Shown in pieces: positions 7,151-14,082 of a stretch of DNA of 16,180 nucleotides; the first letter of the stretch is position 1, and each line of letters begins with the position of its first letter. The DNA lies in contig NZ_JNZY01000072.1 in the NCBI RefSeq assembly GCF_000717655.1, positions 1-16,180 of the forward strand, written 5' to 3'. The DNA comes from Streptomyces katrae. GTDB taxonomy: Bacteria > Actinomycetota > Actinomycetes > Streptomycetales > Streptomycetaceae. The translations under genes were made by a program, and so were the position numbers. The notes under the pieces were generated by a model. That model was given only the letters and a program-made list of their open reading frames with translations, searched no databases and was not told where the DNA came from.

Positions 7151-7645
7151 TCAGGCCTCGACGACGCCCGAGGCCGCGACCTCGATCTTGCCGCGAGTGG
7201 CGCCCGAGGGGGTGCCGAGCTTCTCGACCTGGTCCACGATGTCCTGGCCCTCGACGACCTCGCCGAAGACGACGTGCTTGCCGTCCAGCCACGGGGTGGC
7301 GACGGTGGTGATGAAGAACTGCGACCCGTTGGTGTTGCGGCCGGCGTTCGCCATCGACAGCAGGTACGGGCGGTCGTGCTTCAGCTGGAAGTTCTCGTCG
7401 GCGAACTTCTCGCCGAAGATGCTCTTGCCGCCGGTGCCGTTCTGGTTGGTGAAGTCGCCGCCCTGCAGCATGAACTGCGGGATGACGCGGTGGAACGGCG
7501 AGCCCGCGTAGCCGAACCCGTGCTGGCCGGTGGCCAGCTCGCGGAAGTTCTGGGCGGTCTTCGGAACGACCTCGTCGAAGAGGTTGAAGACGATGCGGCC
7601 GGCGGGCTGGCCGTCGATGTTGATGTCGAAGTAAACGTTGCTCAT
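7151..7645 (-). CDS. Cyclophilin-type peptidyl-prolyl cis-trans isomerase
   Basis: A 164-aa single-domain cyclophilin that catalyses prolyl cis-trans isomerisation in protein folding. It has no signal peptide, so it is cytosolic. The catalytic and cyclosporin-site residues are present: FHRVIPQF (Arg 53, Phe 58), QGGDF (Gln 61), [14 protein letters not shown] (98-111), Trp 119 and His 124. The length is typical of the family. I chose the ATG at 7645; another in-frame ATG at 7654 with GGGAG upstream would add three residues (MDP). It follows afsK on the same strand with a 56-bp gap, so co-transcription is possible. A hairpin at 7088-7119 closes it. Confidence 0.95.
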   Translation of the reverse strand: MSNVYFDINIDGQPAGRIVFNLFDEVVPKTAQNFRELATGQHGFGYAGSPFHRVIPQFMLQGGDFTNQNGTGGKSIFGEKFADENFQLKHDRPYLLSMANAGRNTNGSQFFITTVATPWLDGKHVVFGEVVEGQDIVDQVEKLGTPSGATRGKIEVAASGVVEA

Positions 7646-7701
7646 GGGGTCCATCCTGTCACTCCCGGTGCTGCGCGCGACCCGGAGGGCCCCGAAACCC
7701 C

Positions 7702-10100
7702 TCACCCGGCCGTACGGGTCCCCGTTCCCTTGGCGGCGTCCAGGGCGTACACGCAGCGGTCCTTGCTGCACGCGTAGACCACGCCCGCCTCGGCCACCGG
7801 GGCGCCCGTGATCTCCCCTCCCGTGGCCAGCTTCCAGCGCAGCTGGCCGCCCGCCGCGTCCAGGGTGTACAGGCAGTGGTCGGCGGAGCCGAAGTGCACG
7901 CGCCCGTCCGCGACAGCCGGCGGGCCGGTGATCTCGCCGCCCGCGGCGAACCGCCACTTCGGGGTGCCGGTGACCGCGTCGAGGGTGTACAGCGCGCTGC
8001 CCGCGCCCAGGTGGACGTTGCCGTTCGCGACCAGCACCGGGTCCGAGGAGGGCCGCGGCTCGGTGGCGATGCGCCAGCGGTCGGTGCCGGTGGCCGCGTC
8101 CAGGGCGTAGACGGTGCCCAGGTAGTCGGCGAGGTAGACCCCGCCGCCCGTGACCGCCGCGCCGGGTGCGAAGGCCGGGGCGGCCAGGAAGACGGCGGGG
8201 GCCTCGAAGTGCCAGCGGACCCGGCCCGAGGCCCGGTCCACGGACAGCACGCGGGTGCCGGCGGCGATGTAGACGTTGCCGTCCGGGGCCGGGGTGACCC
8301 GGACCGGGACGTTGCCGCAGGAGGCCGCGTCGCCGACCGGGTACGACCAGGCCTCGCGGCCGCTGCGGGCGTCCAGGGCGCGCAGCCGCGCGTCCTGCCA
8401 CACGTACGCCGTGCCCTCGTGCAGGACGGGGGCCGCCTCGGGGGTCTCGAAGTCGCTCTGGGCGCCGGTCAGCTCCCACAGCTTCTGGCCGCTGGACGCC
8501 TCCCAGGCCTGTACGCCGCCCCCGCGCGTGGATGTGAGGACCGTGCCCCGGTCGGCGCGCAGGGCGTACACCCAGGCGTCGGTGTTCAGGCGCCAGCGCT
8601 CGGAGCCGTCGGAGGCGTCGAGCGCGTAGAGGGAGGGGCCGTCGGAGGCGTGGATGCGGCCGTCCGCGACGGCCATGGACCAGGCGACGTCGCGGGTCTT
8701 GAACTGGCGCCGGCCGCTGGCCACGTCCAGGGCGTGCACCTCGAAGGAGGTCACGTAGAGCAGGTCTCCGGCGACGGTCGGGGTCCCCCAGACCTCGTTC
8801 GACATGCGGAAGCGCCACGGGCGCCAGCGGCCGCTGTCCGGGGCCGGGCCGGGCGACGGCACCACGGCCGACGCGGCGGAGGAGGCCGGGCCCGAGCGGT
8901 GCGGGGCGACCACGACACCGCCCGGCGGGCGGACGCGTGCGCGGCGGGCGCCGAGGCGCTCGCGCGCGGCCCGGGCCCGATCGGCACCGGGGAGCCCCCG
9001 AGGCGGACCGGCTCGCCGGAGGGCGCCGGGGACGGCGCGGGGGACGTCGGCCTCGGCGGGTGCTGAGGGCGCTGCGGGAGGGCCTGGCCGGTCCGCGGGT
9101 CGACCCACGCGTCGGCGTCGCCGCGCGGCTCCCGGCGGTGCGTGCCGGCCTCGGCGGCCCGCCCGGCAGGGCGGCCGGGCGCCGGGACGGGCGCGGCCGC
9201 CGTACGCTGCCCCGCCCGCCGGGCCTCGATCATCGCGACGGCCCGGCCCGGCAGCCACGCCGAGGCGGTACCGCTGTCGTCGCCGCCGTCGAAGAGGTGC
9301 GGGGCGAGCTGCGCCTGCAGGTCGGCCGGGGTCGGGCGGTGGGTGGCGTCCATCTGCATGCAGGAGTCGATCAGCGGCCGCAGCTCGTCCGGGAGCCCCT
9401 CCAGGTTGGGCTCGTCGCGCAGCAGCATGAACACCGTCTCCACCGGGTTGGCCCCGTGGTACGGCGGATGCCCGGTCGCGGCGAAGACCAGGGTCGACCC
9501 GAGCGAGAAGACGTCGCTGGCGCCCTTGACGCTGCGCGAGTCCTTCGCCTGCTCGGGCGACATGTACGCGGGTGTGCCGACGGCGACGTTCGTCATGGTC
9601 AGGCGGGTGTTCGAGACGCCGCTCGCGATGCCGAAGTCGATCACGCGCGGGCCGTCCTCGACGACGAGCACGTTGGACGGCTTCAGGTCGCGGTGGACGA
9701 GGCCGGCGCCGTGGATGGACTGCAGGGCCTCGGCGATGCCGGCGGCGAGCCACCGTACGGCCTGGGCGGGCATCGGCCCGCACTCGTTGACGATCTCTTC
9801 CAGGGAGGGCGCCGGGACGTACGCGGTCGCCAGCCACGGCACGGCGGCCCGCGGATCGGCGTCGACCACGGCCGCGGTGTAGAACCCGGACACGGCGCGC
9901 GCCGCCTCCACCTCACGGGTGAAGCGGACCCGGAACAGCTGGTCCTCGGCGAGCTCGGTGCGCACCGTCTTGATCGCCACCCGGCGTCCGGATGCCGACC
10001 GCGCGAGATAGACCAGCCCCATGCCGCCGGCGCCGAGCCGTCCCAGCACCTCGAAGGGGCCGATCCGTCTCGGGTCGTGCTGCGTCAGCTGCTCCACCAC
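7702..10100 (-). CDS. afsK: AfsK Ser/Thr protein kinase with beta-propeller domain (frameshifted)
   Basis: Kinase of the AfsK/AfsR cascade that controls secondary metabolism in streptomycetes; AfsK phosphorylates AfsR. From the GTG at 10100 the kinase domain shows GAGGMG (24-29), Lys 44, HRDLKPSN (136-143), DFG (155-157) and GTPAYMSPE (175-183). Thr 168, the autophosphorylation site reported for S. coelicolor AfsK, falls at exactly 168. A Pro-rich linker leads to about eight PQQ-type blades (patterns [16 protein letters not shown]). The kinase frame runs on to a stop at 8751, while the propeller is open one frame over, ending at 7702. The whole span is 2399 nt; one extra base would give 2400 nt, or 799 aa, the length I recall for S. 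coelicolor AfsK. As read, the product is a kinase lacking its propeller. It may be a real mutation, a sequencing indel in GC-rich DNA, or programmed -1 slippage. Confidence 0.93.
8925..8975 (-). other. Frameshift zone within afsK
   Basis: Upstream of this zone the kinase frame reads a sensible linker ([11 protein letters not shown]). Downstream the sense frame is the one reading [10 protein letters not shown] and then the propeller. Both frames are open here, so the exact base cannot be fixed. A CCCCC/GGGGG run at 8995-8999 just upstream is an alternative site. Crossing from one to the other needs one added base or a -1 slip. Confidence 0.8.
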
Positions 10101-10118
10101 TCGCCTCACAATCCCCGT

Positions 10119-10139
10119 ACGGGCCCTTGCCGGGCCCGT
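10119..10139. promoter_or_regulatory. Perfect hairpin in the afsK leader
   Basis: ACGGGCCC and GGGCCCGT form an 8-bp perfect stem with a 5-nt loop, ending 19 bp upstream of the afsK GTG. If the transcript starts upstream it would sit in the leader close to the ribosome site (GAGG at about 10104-10107). An effect on translation is inference. Confidence 0.4.
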
Positions 10140-10333
10140 TTCCTCCTGCACGCGCGCCGGCACGGCGGTCGGCCCCGTGCAGCGTCTCACTCCGGGCGCC
10201 GCCCGGGGTCGCGCAACCCCGATTCTGTCAGGCCCGCGCCGGAGCCGTGTCGTCACAGTCCGGGCGGGGCGGCCCGACGTACGGCGGACGGACGACGGAC
10301 GGCAGACGTACGGGCGCTCCGCGTACGACACGG

Positions 10334-10350
10334 GGGCGGCCCGGCCGCCC
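10334..10350 (-). terminator. Hairpin downstream of the VOC gene
   Basis: GGGCGGC and GCCGCCC form a 7-bp stem with a CCG loop, 34 bp past the stop codon of the VOC gene and before afsK on the same strand. There is no T-run. It may partially separate the two transcripts. Confidence 0.45.
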
Positions 10351-10352
10351 GG

Positions 10353-10378
10353 CGGTCCCGTACGGCGGTCCCGTACGG
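10353..10378. repeat. 13-bp perfect tandem duplication
   Basis: CGGTCCCGTACGG occurs twice head to tail just after the VOC stop codon. The 10101-10384 gap contains CGTACG six times (10116, 10278, 10307, 10322, 10359, 10372). Confidence 0.7.
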
Positions 10379-10384
10379 GGGCTG

Positions 10385-11185
10385 CTACTCCATCGCCCCG
10401 GAACGGGTCTCCGAGAGCAGCGCGAACACCGCGCCCTGGTTGTCGGCGACGACCGCGATCCGCCCGTACGGCGTGTCGAAGGGGTCGGCGGTGACGCGGC
10501 CGCCGAGCCGCTTCACCGTCGCGACGGACTCGTCGCAGTCCGGGACGGCGAAGTACACGAGGAAGTGCGCCGGCATGATCTCCGGGAACGCGTCCGTGAT
10601 CAGGCTGCGCCCCATCACGGCGGTCTCCGCGCCGGGCCGGCTGCCGGGCGGGGACCACAGGCGGTACTCGACGCCCGTGCCCGCGTCGTCCTGGTCCTCG
10701 GGGACGTAGCCGAAGACGTTGGCGTAGAACACGTCGACCGCGTCGCGGGCCCGCGTGTAGAGCTCGCTCCAGCAGTACGTGTACGGCTCCTGCCGGGCCT
10801 CGAAGCCGTCGTGGGTGCCGGGCTGCCACAGGCCGAAGACGGCCCCGCCGGGGTCGGCGGCGAGCGCGGCGGCGCCGTACGGGCCCACCGGCTGGGGGTC
10901 CATGACCATCTGGCCGCCGGAGGCGCGGATGCGGGCGGCGCAGGCGTAGGCGTCGGAGGTGTGGAGGTAGATCCCCCAGACGGTGGGCATGCGGCCGTCG
11001 GGTTTGGGGGCGAGGGCGGCGACGTTGCGGCCGCGGCTGTAGGCCTGGGTGTAGCCGCCGTACTCGGGGCCGGCGCTGCCGGCGAAGGTCCACCCGAAGA
11101 GCTCGCCGTAGAAGCGCTTGCCCGCCTCGACGTCCGGAAGCGAGGCGTCCACCCAGCAGGGTGTGCCCTCCGCGAATGCGGCCAT
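10385..11185 (-). CDS. Two-domain VOC (glyoxalase-fold) protein, possible KbpA homologue
   Basis: A 266-aa protein of two vicinal-oxygen-chelate modules. Module 1 (about 7-123) begins [25 protein letters not shown], and module 2 (about 136-258) begins [26 protein letters not shown]. Such pairs fold like glyoxalase I or antibiotic-binding proteins. The ATG at 11185 is preceded by GGAAGGAAA. No signal peptide. It lies directly upstream of afsK on the same strand, 284 bp away. From memory, S. coelicolor kbpA, encoding the ~250-aa inhibitor of AfsK autophosphorylation, also lies just upstream of afsK, so this is a candidate KbpA. I could not compare the sequences, so no symbol is given; a plain VOC enzyme is the alternative. 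Confidence 0.8.
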   Translation of the reverse strand: MAAFAEGTPCWVDASLPDVEAGKRFYGELFGWTFAGSAGPEYGGYTQAYSRGRNVAALAPKPDGRMPTVWGIYLHTSDAYACAARIRASGGQMVMDPQPVGPYGAAALAADPGGAVFGLWQPGTHDGFEARQEPYTYCWSELYTRARDAVDVFYANVFGYVPEDQDDAGTGVEYRLWSPPGSRPGAETAVMGRSLITDAFPEIMPAHFLVYFAVPDCDESVATVKRLGGRVTADPFDTPYGRIAVVADNQGAVFALLSETRSGAME

Positions 11186-11245
11186 GGCCCGTTTCCTTCC
11201 GTCGTGCCCTTGCCCCGTGCCCCTCATCCATGATCTGCCCGAAAA

Positions 11246-11268
11246 CTTGTCCACAGCCTGTTGACAAG
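11246..11268. promoter_or_regulatory. 23-bp near-perfect palindrome containing a DnaA-box-like site
   Basis: Ten of eleven base pairs match around a central C. The outer arms are CTTGTC and GACAAG. The left half contains TTGTCCACA (11247-11255), identical to the Streptomyces DnaA-box consensus, and the right half contains TTGACA. It is 61 bp from the VOC start and 276 bp from the TetR start. It may be an operator, for example of the adjacent TetR protein; a single DnaA box is also possible. Confidence 0.5.
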
Positions 11269-11384
11269 ACTAATCGGGGGATACCGAGAGGAAGCGGGCG
11301 GGTCACCCGGACGGGCGTCCGCCCGGATTTCGCACCGGATCCGCCCCGGATCCGCCCGCCACGCACCCGGAACCGGCACCTCCC

Positions 11385-11425
11385 CGCAGCCCCGCCCGCC
11401 CGGATTCCGGGCGGGCGGGGCTGCG
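11385..11425. repeat. 41-nt perfect hairpin (19-bp stem, 3-nt loop)
   Basis: The arms 11385-11403 and 11407-11425 are exact reverse complements, starting CGCAGCCCCG and ending CGGGGCTGCG, with loop ATT. It is in a divergent gap, 119 bp before the TetR ATG, with no T-run. It could be a transcription barrier between the divergent units or a structured leader element. Confidence 0.85.
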
Positions 11426-11543
11426 ACCGGAAACCGTCCCCCGGGAGGGCCCGGGGTGCGGGCTTCACCCAGGCCAGGTGTCGCGTAACCCCATTTGCAG
11501 GCGGCCGAATCGCGCGCAGATCACCCCTCGGTAAGCTGACGGC

Positions 11544-12191
11544 ATGACAGGACAAGTACGCACCGTCGACGGCCGCGTTGCCGGCCGGCGCGGTCAGGCG
11601 ACGCGGCAGAAGCTGCTCGACTGCCTCAGCGAGATGCTCAGCTCCTCGCCGTACCGCGACGTCAAGGTGATCGACGTCGCGCGCAAGGCCGGCACCTCCC
11701 CCGCGACCTTCTACCAGTACTTCCCGGACGTCGAGGGCGCCGTCCTGGAGATCGCCGAGCAAATGGCCACGGAGGGCGCGCAGTTGACGGCGCTCGTCGA
11801 GGGCCGCAACTGGGTCGGCAAGGCCGGCTGGCAGACCGCCGAGGAACTCGTCGAGGGATTCCTGGACTTCTGGCGGCGCAACGACGCGATCCTGCGGGTC
11901 GTCGACCTCGGAGCGGCCGAGGGCGACAAGCGCTTCTACAAGATCCGCATGAAGATCCTGAACTCCGTCACCAACTCCCTCACGGAGTCGATGAAGGAAC
12001 TCCAGGCCAAGGGCAAGGTCGACAAGGACCTCAGCCCGGCGGCGATGGCGGGTTCACTGGTCGCGATGCTGGCCGCGGTGGCCTCGCACCAGAAGGGCTT
12101 CCAGACCTGGGGCGTCAAGCAGGCCGAGCTCAAGCCGAACCTGGCACTGCTCGTCCACCTGGGCATCACGGGCAAGAAGCCGACCAAGTAA
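11544..12191 (+). CDS. TetR-family transcriptional regulator
   Basis: A 215-aa TetR-type repressor. The N-terminal DNA-binding domain (about 17-65) includes [20 protein letters not shown] and the helix-turn-helix [23 protein letters not shown] (40-62). The C-terminal domain is all-helical and would bind an unknown ligand. The ATG at 11544 has no visible ribosome site; a TAAGCT at 11532-11537 would fit a leaderless transcript, but no -35 is evident. Its start codon overlaps CTGACGGCATGACAG (11536-11550), a poor relative of the palindrome found at the catabolic genes. Candidate targets are therefore itself, the VOC/afsK genes (via 11246-11268) or the flanking catabolic genes; none is shown. It converges with the oxidoreductase gene across a strong terminator. 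Confidence 0.88.
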   Translation: MTGQVRTVDGRVAGRRGQATRQKLLDCLSEMLSSSPYRDVKVIDVARKAGTSPATFYQYFPDVEGAVLEIAEQMATEGAQLTALVEGRNWVGKAGWQTAEELVEGFLDFWRRNDAILRVVDLGAAEGDKRFYKIRMKILNSVTNSLTESMKELQAKGKVDKDLSPAAMAGSLVAMLAAVASHQKGFQTWGVKQAELKPNLALLVHLGITGKKPTK

Positions 12192-12217
12192 CGGCGGACC
12201 CTCCCCGGGGTCCGCCG
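12192..12217. terminator. Bidirectional hairpin terminator
   Basis: CGGCGGACCC and GGGTCCGCCG form a perfect 10-bp stem with a 6-nt loop. It begins one base after the TetR stop codon and lies 19 bp from the stop of the convergent oxidoreductase gene, so it probably serves both. Confidence 0.8.
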
Positions 12218-12236
12218 CCCTCCCCCCCGCCTGCGA

Positions 12237-12716
12237 TCAGCGACGCTCCAGACGGAACAGCCGGATCTCGCGCTCGATGCGCGCCTGGTACGTCGCGTAC
12301 GGCGGCCAGAACCTCAGTACGGCCTGCCACGCCGCCGCGCGCTCCTCGCCCTCAAGCAGCCGGGCCCGTACGGCGATGTCCTGGCCCTTCCAACTCACTT
12401 CCGCATCAGGGTTCTTGAGCAGGTTCCCGGTCCACGCCGGGTGCCCGGGGCGGCCGAAGTTGGAGCCGATGAGGAGCCAGCCGGCCCCTCCCTCCTCCGG
12501 CATGCAGGCGAGCGGCGTGGTGCGCGGTTCGCCCGTCTTCGCGCCCTTGGCGGTCAGGATCACGCCGGGCAGCATCTGGGCGCTGAGCATGACCTTGCCG
12601 CGGGTCAGCTTGTGCACGGCCTTGTCCATGGCGGGGATGAAGTGCGGTGCGATCTTGGCGAACAGCGTGGTCGAGGAGACCTTCTGCATCAGCTTGACGC
12701 CGGCTGCCCTTGCCAT
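12237..12716 (-). CDS. Deazaflavin (F420)-dependent nitroreductase-family oxidoreductase
   Basis: A 159-aa protein of the DDN family, whose members reduce substrates with F420H2 (some bind FMN instead). Family-like segments are KTGEPRTTPL (60-69), WLLIGSNFGRPGHPAWTGNL (80-99) and KNPDAEVSW (101-109). The ATG at 12716 shares its A with the TGA of the upstream dehydrogenase gene (TGATG), so translation is coupled; the long in-frame extension upstream is a shadow of that dehydrogenase. Linkage to an acyl-CoA dehydrogenase suggests it reduces an enone or quinone-like intermediate in the same pathway; this is inferred. Confidence 0.88.
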   Translation of the reverse strand: MARAAGVKLMQKVSSTTLFAKIAPHFIPAMDKAVHKLTRGKVMLSAQMLPGVILTAKGAKTGEPRTTPLACMPEEGGAGWLLIGSNFGRPGHPAWTGNLLKNPDAEVSWKGQDIAVRARLLEGEERAAAWQAVLRFWPPYATYQARIEREIRLFRLERR

Positions 12717-13915
12717 CAGACGGCCACCTTCTCTTGTGGGGTGGTGAACAGGCCGGCGCGGTGGGCGGCGTGCGCGCGCAGCCGGTGGACCGGGCCGAAC
12801 AGCAGCTCGTCGGCCGCAGCCCGCTTGAAGTACAGGTGTGCGTCGTGCTCCCACGTGAAGCCGATGCCGCCGTGCAGCTGGATCGCCTCGCCGGACGTCA
12901 CCCGCAGGGCCTCCAGGGCCTGGGCGAGGGCGAGGCCGCCCTGCCGGGGATCCCAGGCGGCGTAGTAGGCCGCCGAACGGGCGGCCTGGACGTGCACGTA
13001 GAGGTCGGCGAGGCGGTGCTTGACCGCCTGGAACGAGCCGACGGGCCGGCCGAACTGCTCGCGCTGGCGTACGTACTCCACCGTGCGGGCCAGTGCCTGC
13101 CCGGCCGCGCCGACCGCCTCGGCGGCGAGGACGGCGGCAGCGGTGCGCCCGGTGGCGGCGAGCGCGGCGAGGACGCCGTCGTCGGTGGTGTTGTCGCCGT
13201 CGGCGCCGAGCAACTCGGCCGGGCTGTCGCGCAGTTGGATGTGGGACTGCGGCCGGGTCTCGTCCAGGGTGACCTGCCGCGACCGGACGAGCCCGGGGGC
13301 GTCCTCCCGTACGAGGAACAGCAGGGTCCGGCTCCGGGCGAACCCGCCGGTGTGCGCGGCGACCAGCAGCAGGGAGGCACTGTGCCCGTCGAGCACCTGC
13401 GCAACCTCCCCGTACAGCCGCCAGCCGCCGTCCTCGCCGGCCTTGGCCTGGACCCCTCCGGCCCGGCCCCCGCCGGCCCACTCCCCGGGGGCGTTGTCGC
13501 CGGTCAGGGCGAGGGCGGTGGACAGCGCCGGACCGGGGACGGCGAGGGCCGCGGTGAGCCCGCCGACGGCGAGCGGCGGGAGCAGCGCGGAGCGCTGGGC
13601 CGTGGTGCCGAGGGCGGTGATCAGCGGTACGGCGAGCCCGGCGGTGGCCAGCAGCGGCGAGGGCAGCAGCGCCCGCCCGGTCTCCTCGCAGGCCAGGGCC
13701 AGATCGGCGGGGGCGCAGCCGACGCCCCCGTACTCCTCGGCGACGGCGATGCCCGGCAGGCCGAGCTGCGCGGAGAGCTGCTGCCACAGCTCGCGGTCGT
13801 GTCCGGCGGCGGTGCGGACGGCGGCTTTGACCTCGTCCGGGCCGCAGCGTTTGCCCAGGATCTCGCGCAGGGTACGGCGCATCTCGTCCTGCTCCGCGGT
13901 GAAGGCGGCATCCAT
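12716..13915 (-). CDS. Acyl-CoA dehydrogenase (FadE-like), possibly non-catalytic subunit
   Basis: A 399-aa flavoprotein of the acyl-CoA dehydrogenase family, which oxidises acyl-CoA to 2-enoyl-CoA. The N-terminal helical domain begins FTAEQDEMRRTLREIL. Later come LPGIAVAEEYGG, the helix segment REQFGRPVGSFQAVKHRLAD and the FAD-site motif QLHGGIGFTWEHDAHLYFKRA. The start at 13915 has a palindromic operator 20 bp upstream. The glutamate of the common C-terminal YEGT motif is missing (ELLFGP follows the FAD motif), and by eye no glutamate sits at the alternative position used in isovaleryl-CoA dehydrogenase. Steroid dehydrogenases in actinobacteria are often alpha2beta2 with only one catalytic chain, so this may be the other chain, its partner lying outside the window. 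It is the first gene of a two-gene operon with the F420-type oxidoreductase. Confidence 0.88.
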   Translation of the reverse strand: MDAAFTAEQDEMRRTLREILGKRCGPDEVKAAVRTAAGHDRELWQQLSAQLGLPGIAVAEEYGGVGCAPADLALACEETGRALLPSPLLATAGLAVPLITALGTTAQRSALLPPLAVGGLTAALAVPGPALSTALALTGDNAPGEWAGGGRAGGVQAKAGEDGGWRLYGEVAQVLDGHSASLLLVAAHTGGFARSRTLLFLVREDAPGLVRSRQVTLDETRPQSHIQLRDSPAELLGADGDNTTDDGVLAALAATGRTAAAVLAAEAVGAAGQALARTVEYVRQREQFGRPVGSFQAVKHRLADLYVHVQAARSAAYYAAWDPRQGGLALAQALEALRVTSGEAIQLHGGIGFTWEHDAHLYFKRAAADELLFGPVHRLRAHAAHRAGLFTTPQEKVAV

Positions 13916-13935
13916 CGTCGGGCTCCTCCCCGTAT

Positions 13936-13950
13936 CTGACGGGCCGTCAT
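13936..13950. promoter_or_regulatory. Palindromic operator 2
   Basis: CTGACGGGCCGTCAT, differing from a perfect palindrome of this type at its last base. It lies 20 bp upstream of the dehydrogenase ATG (13915) and 132 bp from the divergent thiolase ATG. It matches operators 1 and 3 in half-site and spacing. Confidence 0.65.
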
Positions 13951-14051
13951 GTTAGGGCGGGCGGCGGCAGATGCACAGGGGGCGGGGAGGCCGGGTGTCG
14001 AAGGGGGACCGGAAGGAGATCGGAGCGGGACCGGATTGCGTGCACTAGAAA

Positions 14052-14066
14052 CTGACGATACGTCAG
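14052..14066. promoter_or_regulatory. Palindromic operator 3
   Basis: CTGACGATACGTCAG has perfect 6-bp half-sites around a 3-bp centre and is the best of the three copies. It ends 16 bp upstream of the Ltp-type thiolase ATG, close enough to block initiation or translation of a short leader. Confidence 0.7.
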
Positions 14067-14082
14067 ATGTACGGTCGGGTGC

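Larger units (their letters stand above)
11186..11543. other. Divergent intergenic region with several inverted repeats
   Basis: This 358-bp gap separates the VOC gene (minus) and the TetR gene (plus). It holds a 23-bp near-palindrome with a DnaA-box-like sequence (11246-11268), an 11-bp tandem repeat of CCGGATCCGCC (11335-11356) and a 41-nt perfect hairpin (11385-11425). No convincing -35/-10 pair was found, and no ORF with a ribosome site. Confidence 0.6.

Noticed and set aside
8937..10709. 590-aa plus-strand ORF opposite afsK
   Set aside because: It covers the kinase domain antisense and crosses the intergenic gap; its composition is not protein-like.
11261..11285. TTGACA followed by GATACC as a promoter for the TetR gene
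   Set aside because: The spacer is only 13 bp and the -10 match is poor; the TTGACA is better explained as part of the palindrome.
12710..13939. 409-aa plus-strand ORF opposite the dehydrogenase
   Set aside because: Gly/Gln/Arg-rich shadow of the clear dehydrogenase frame.
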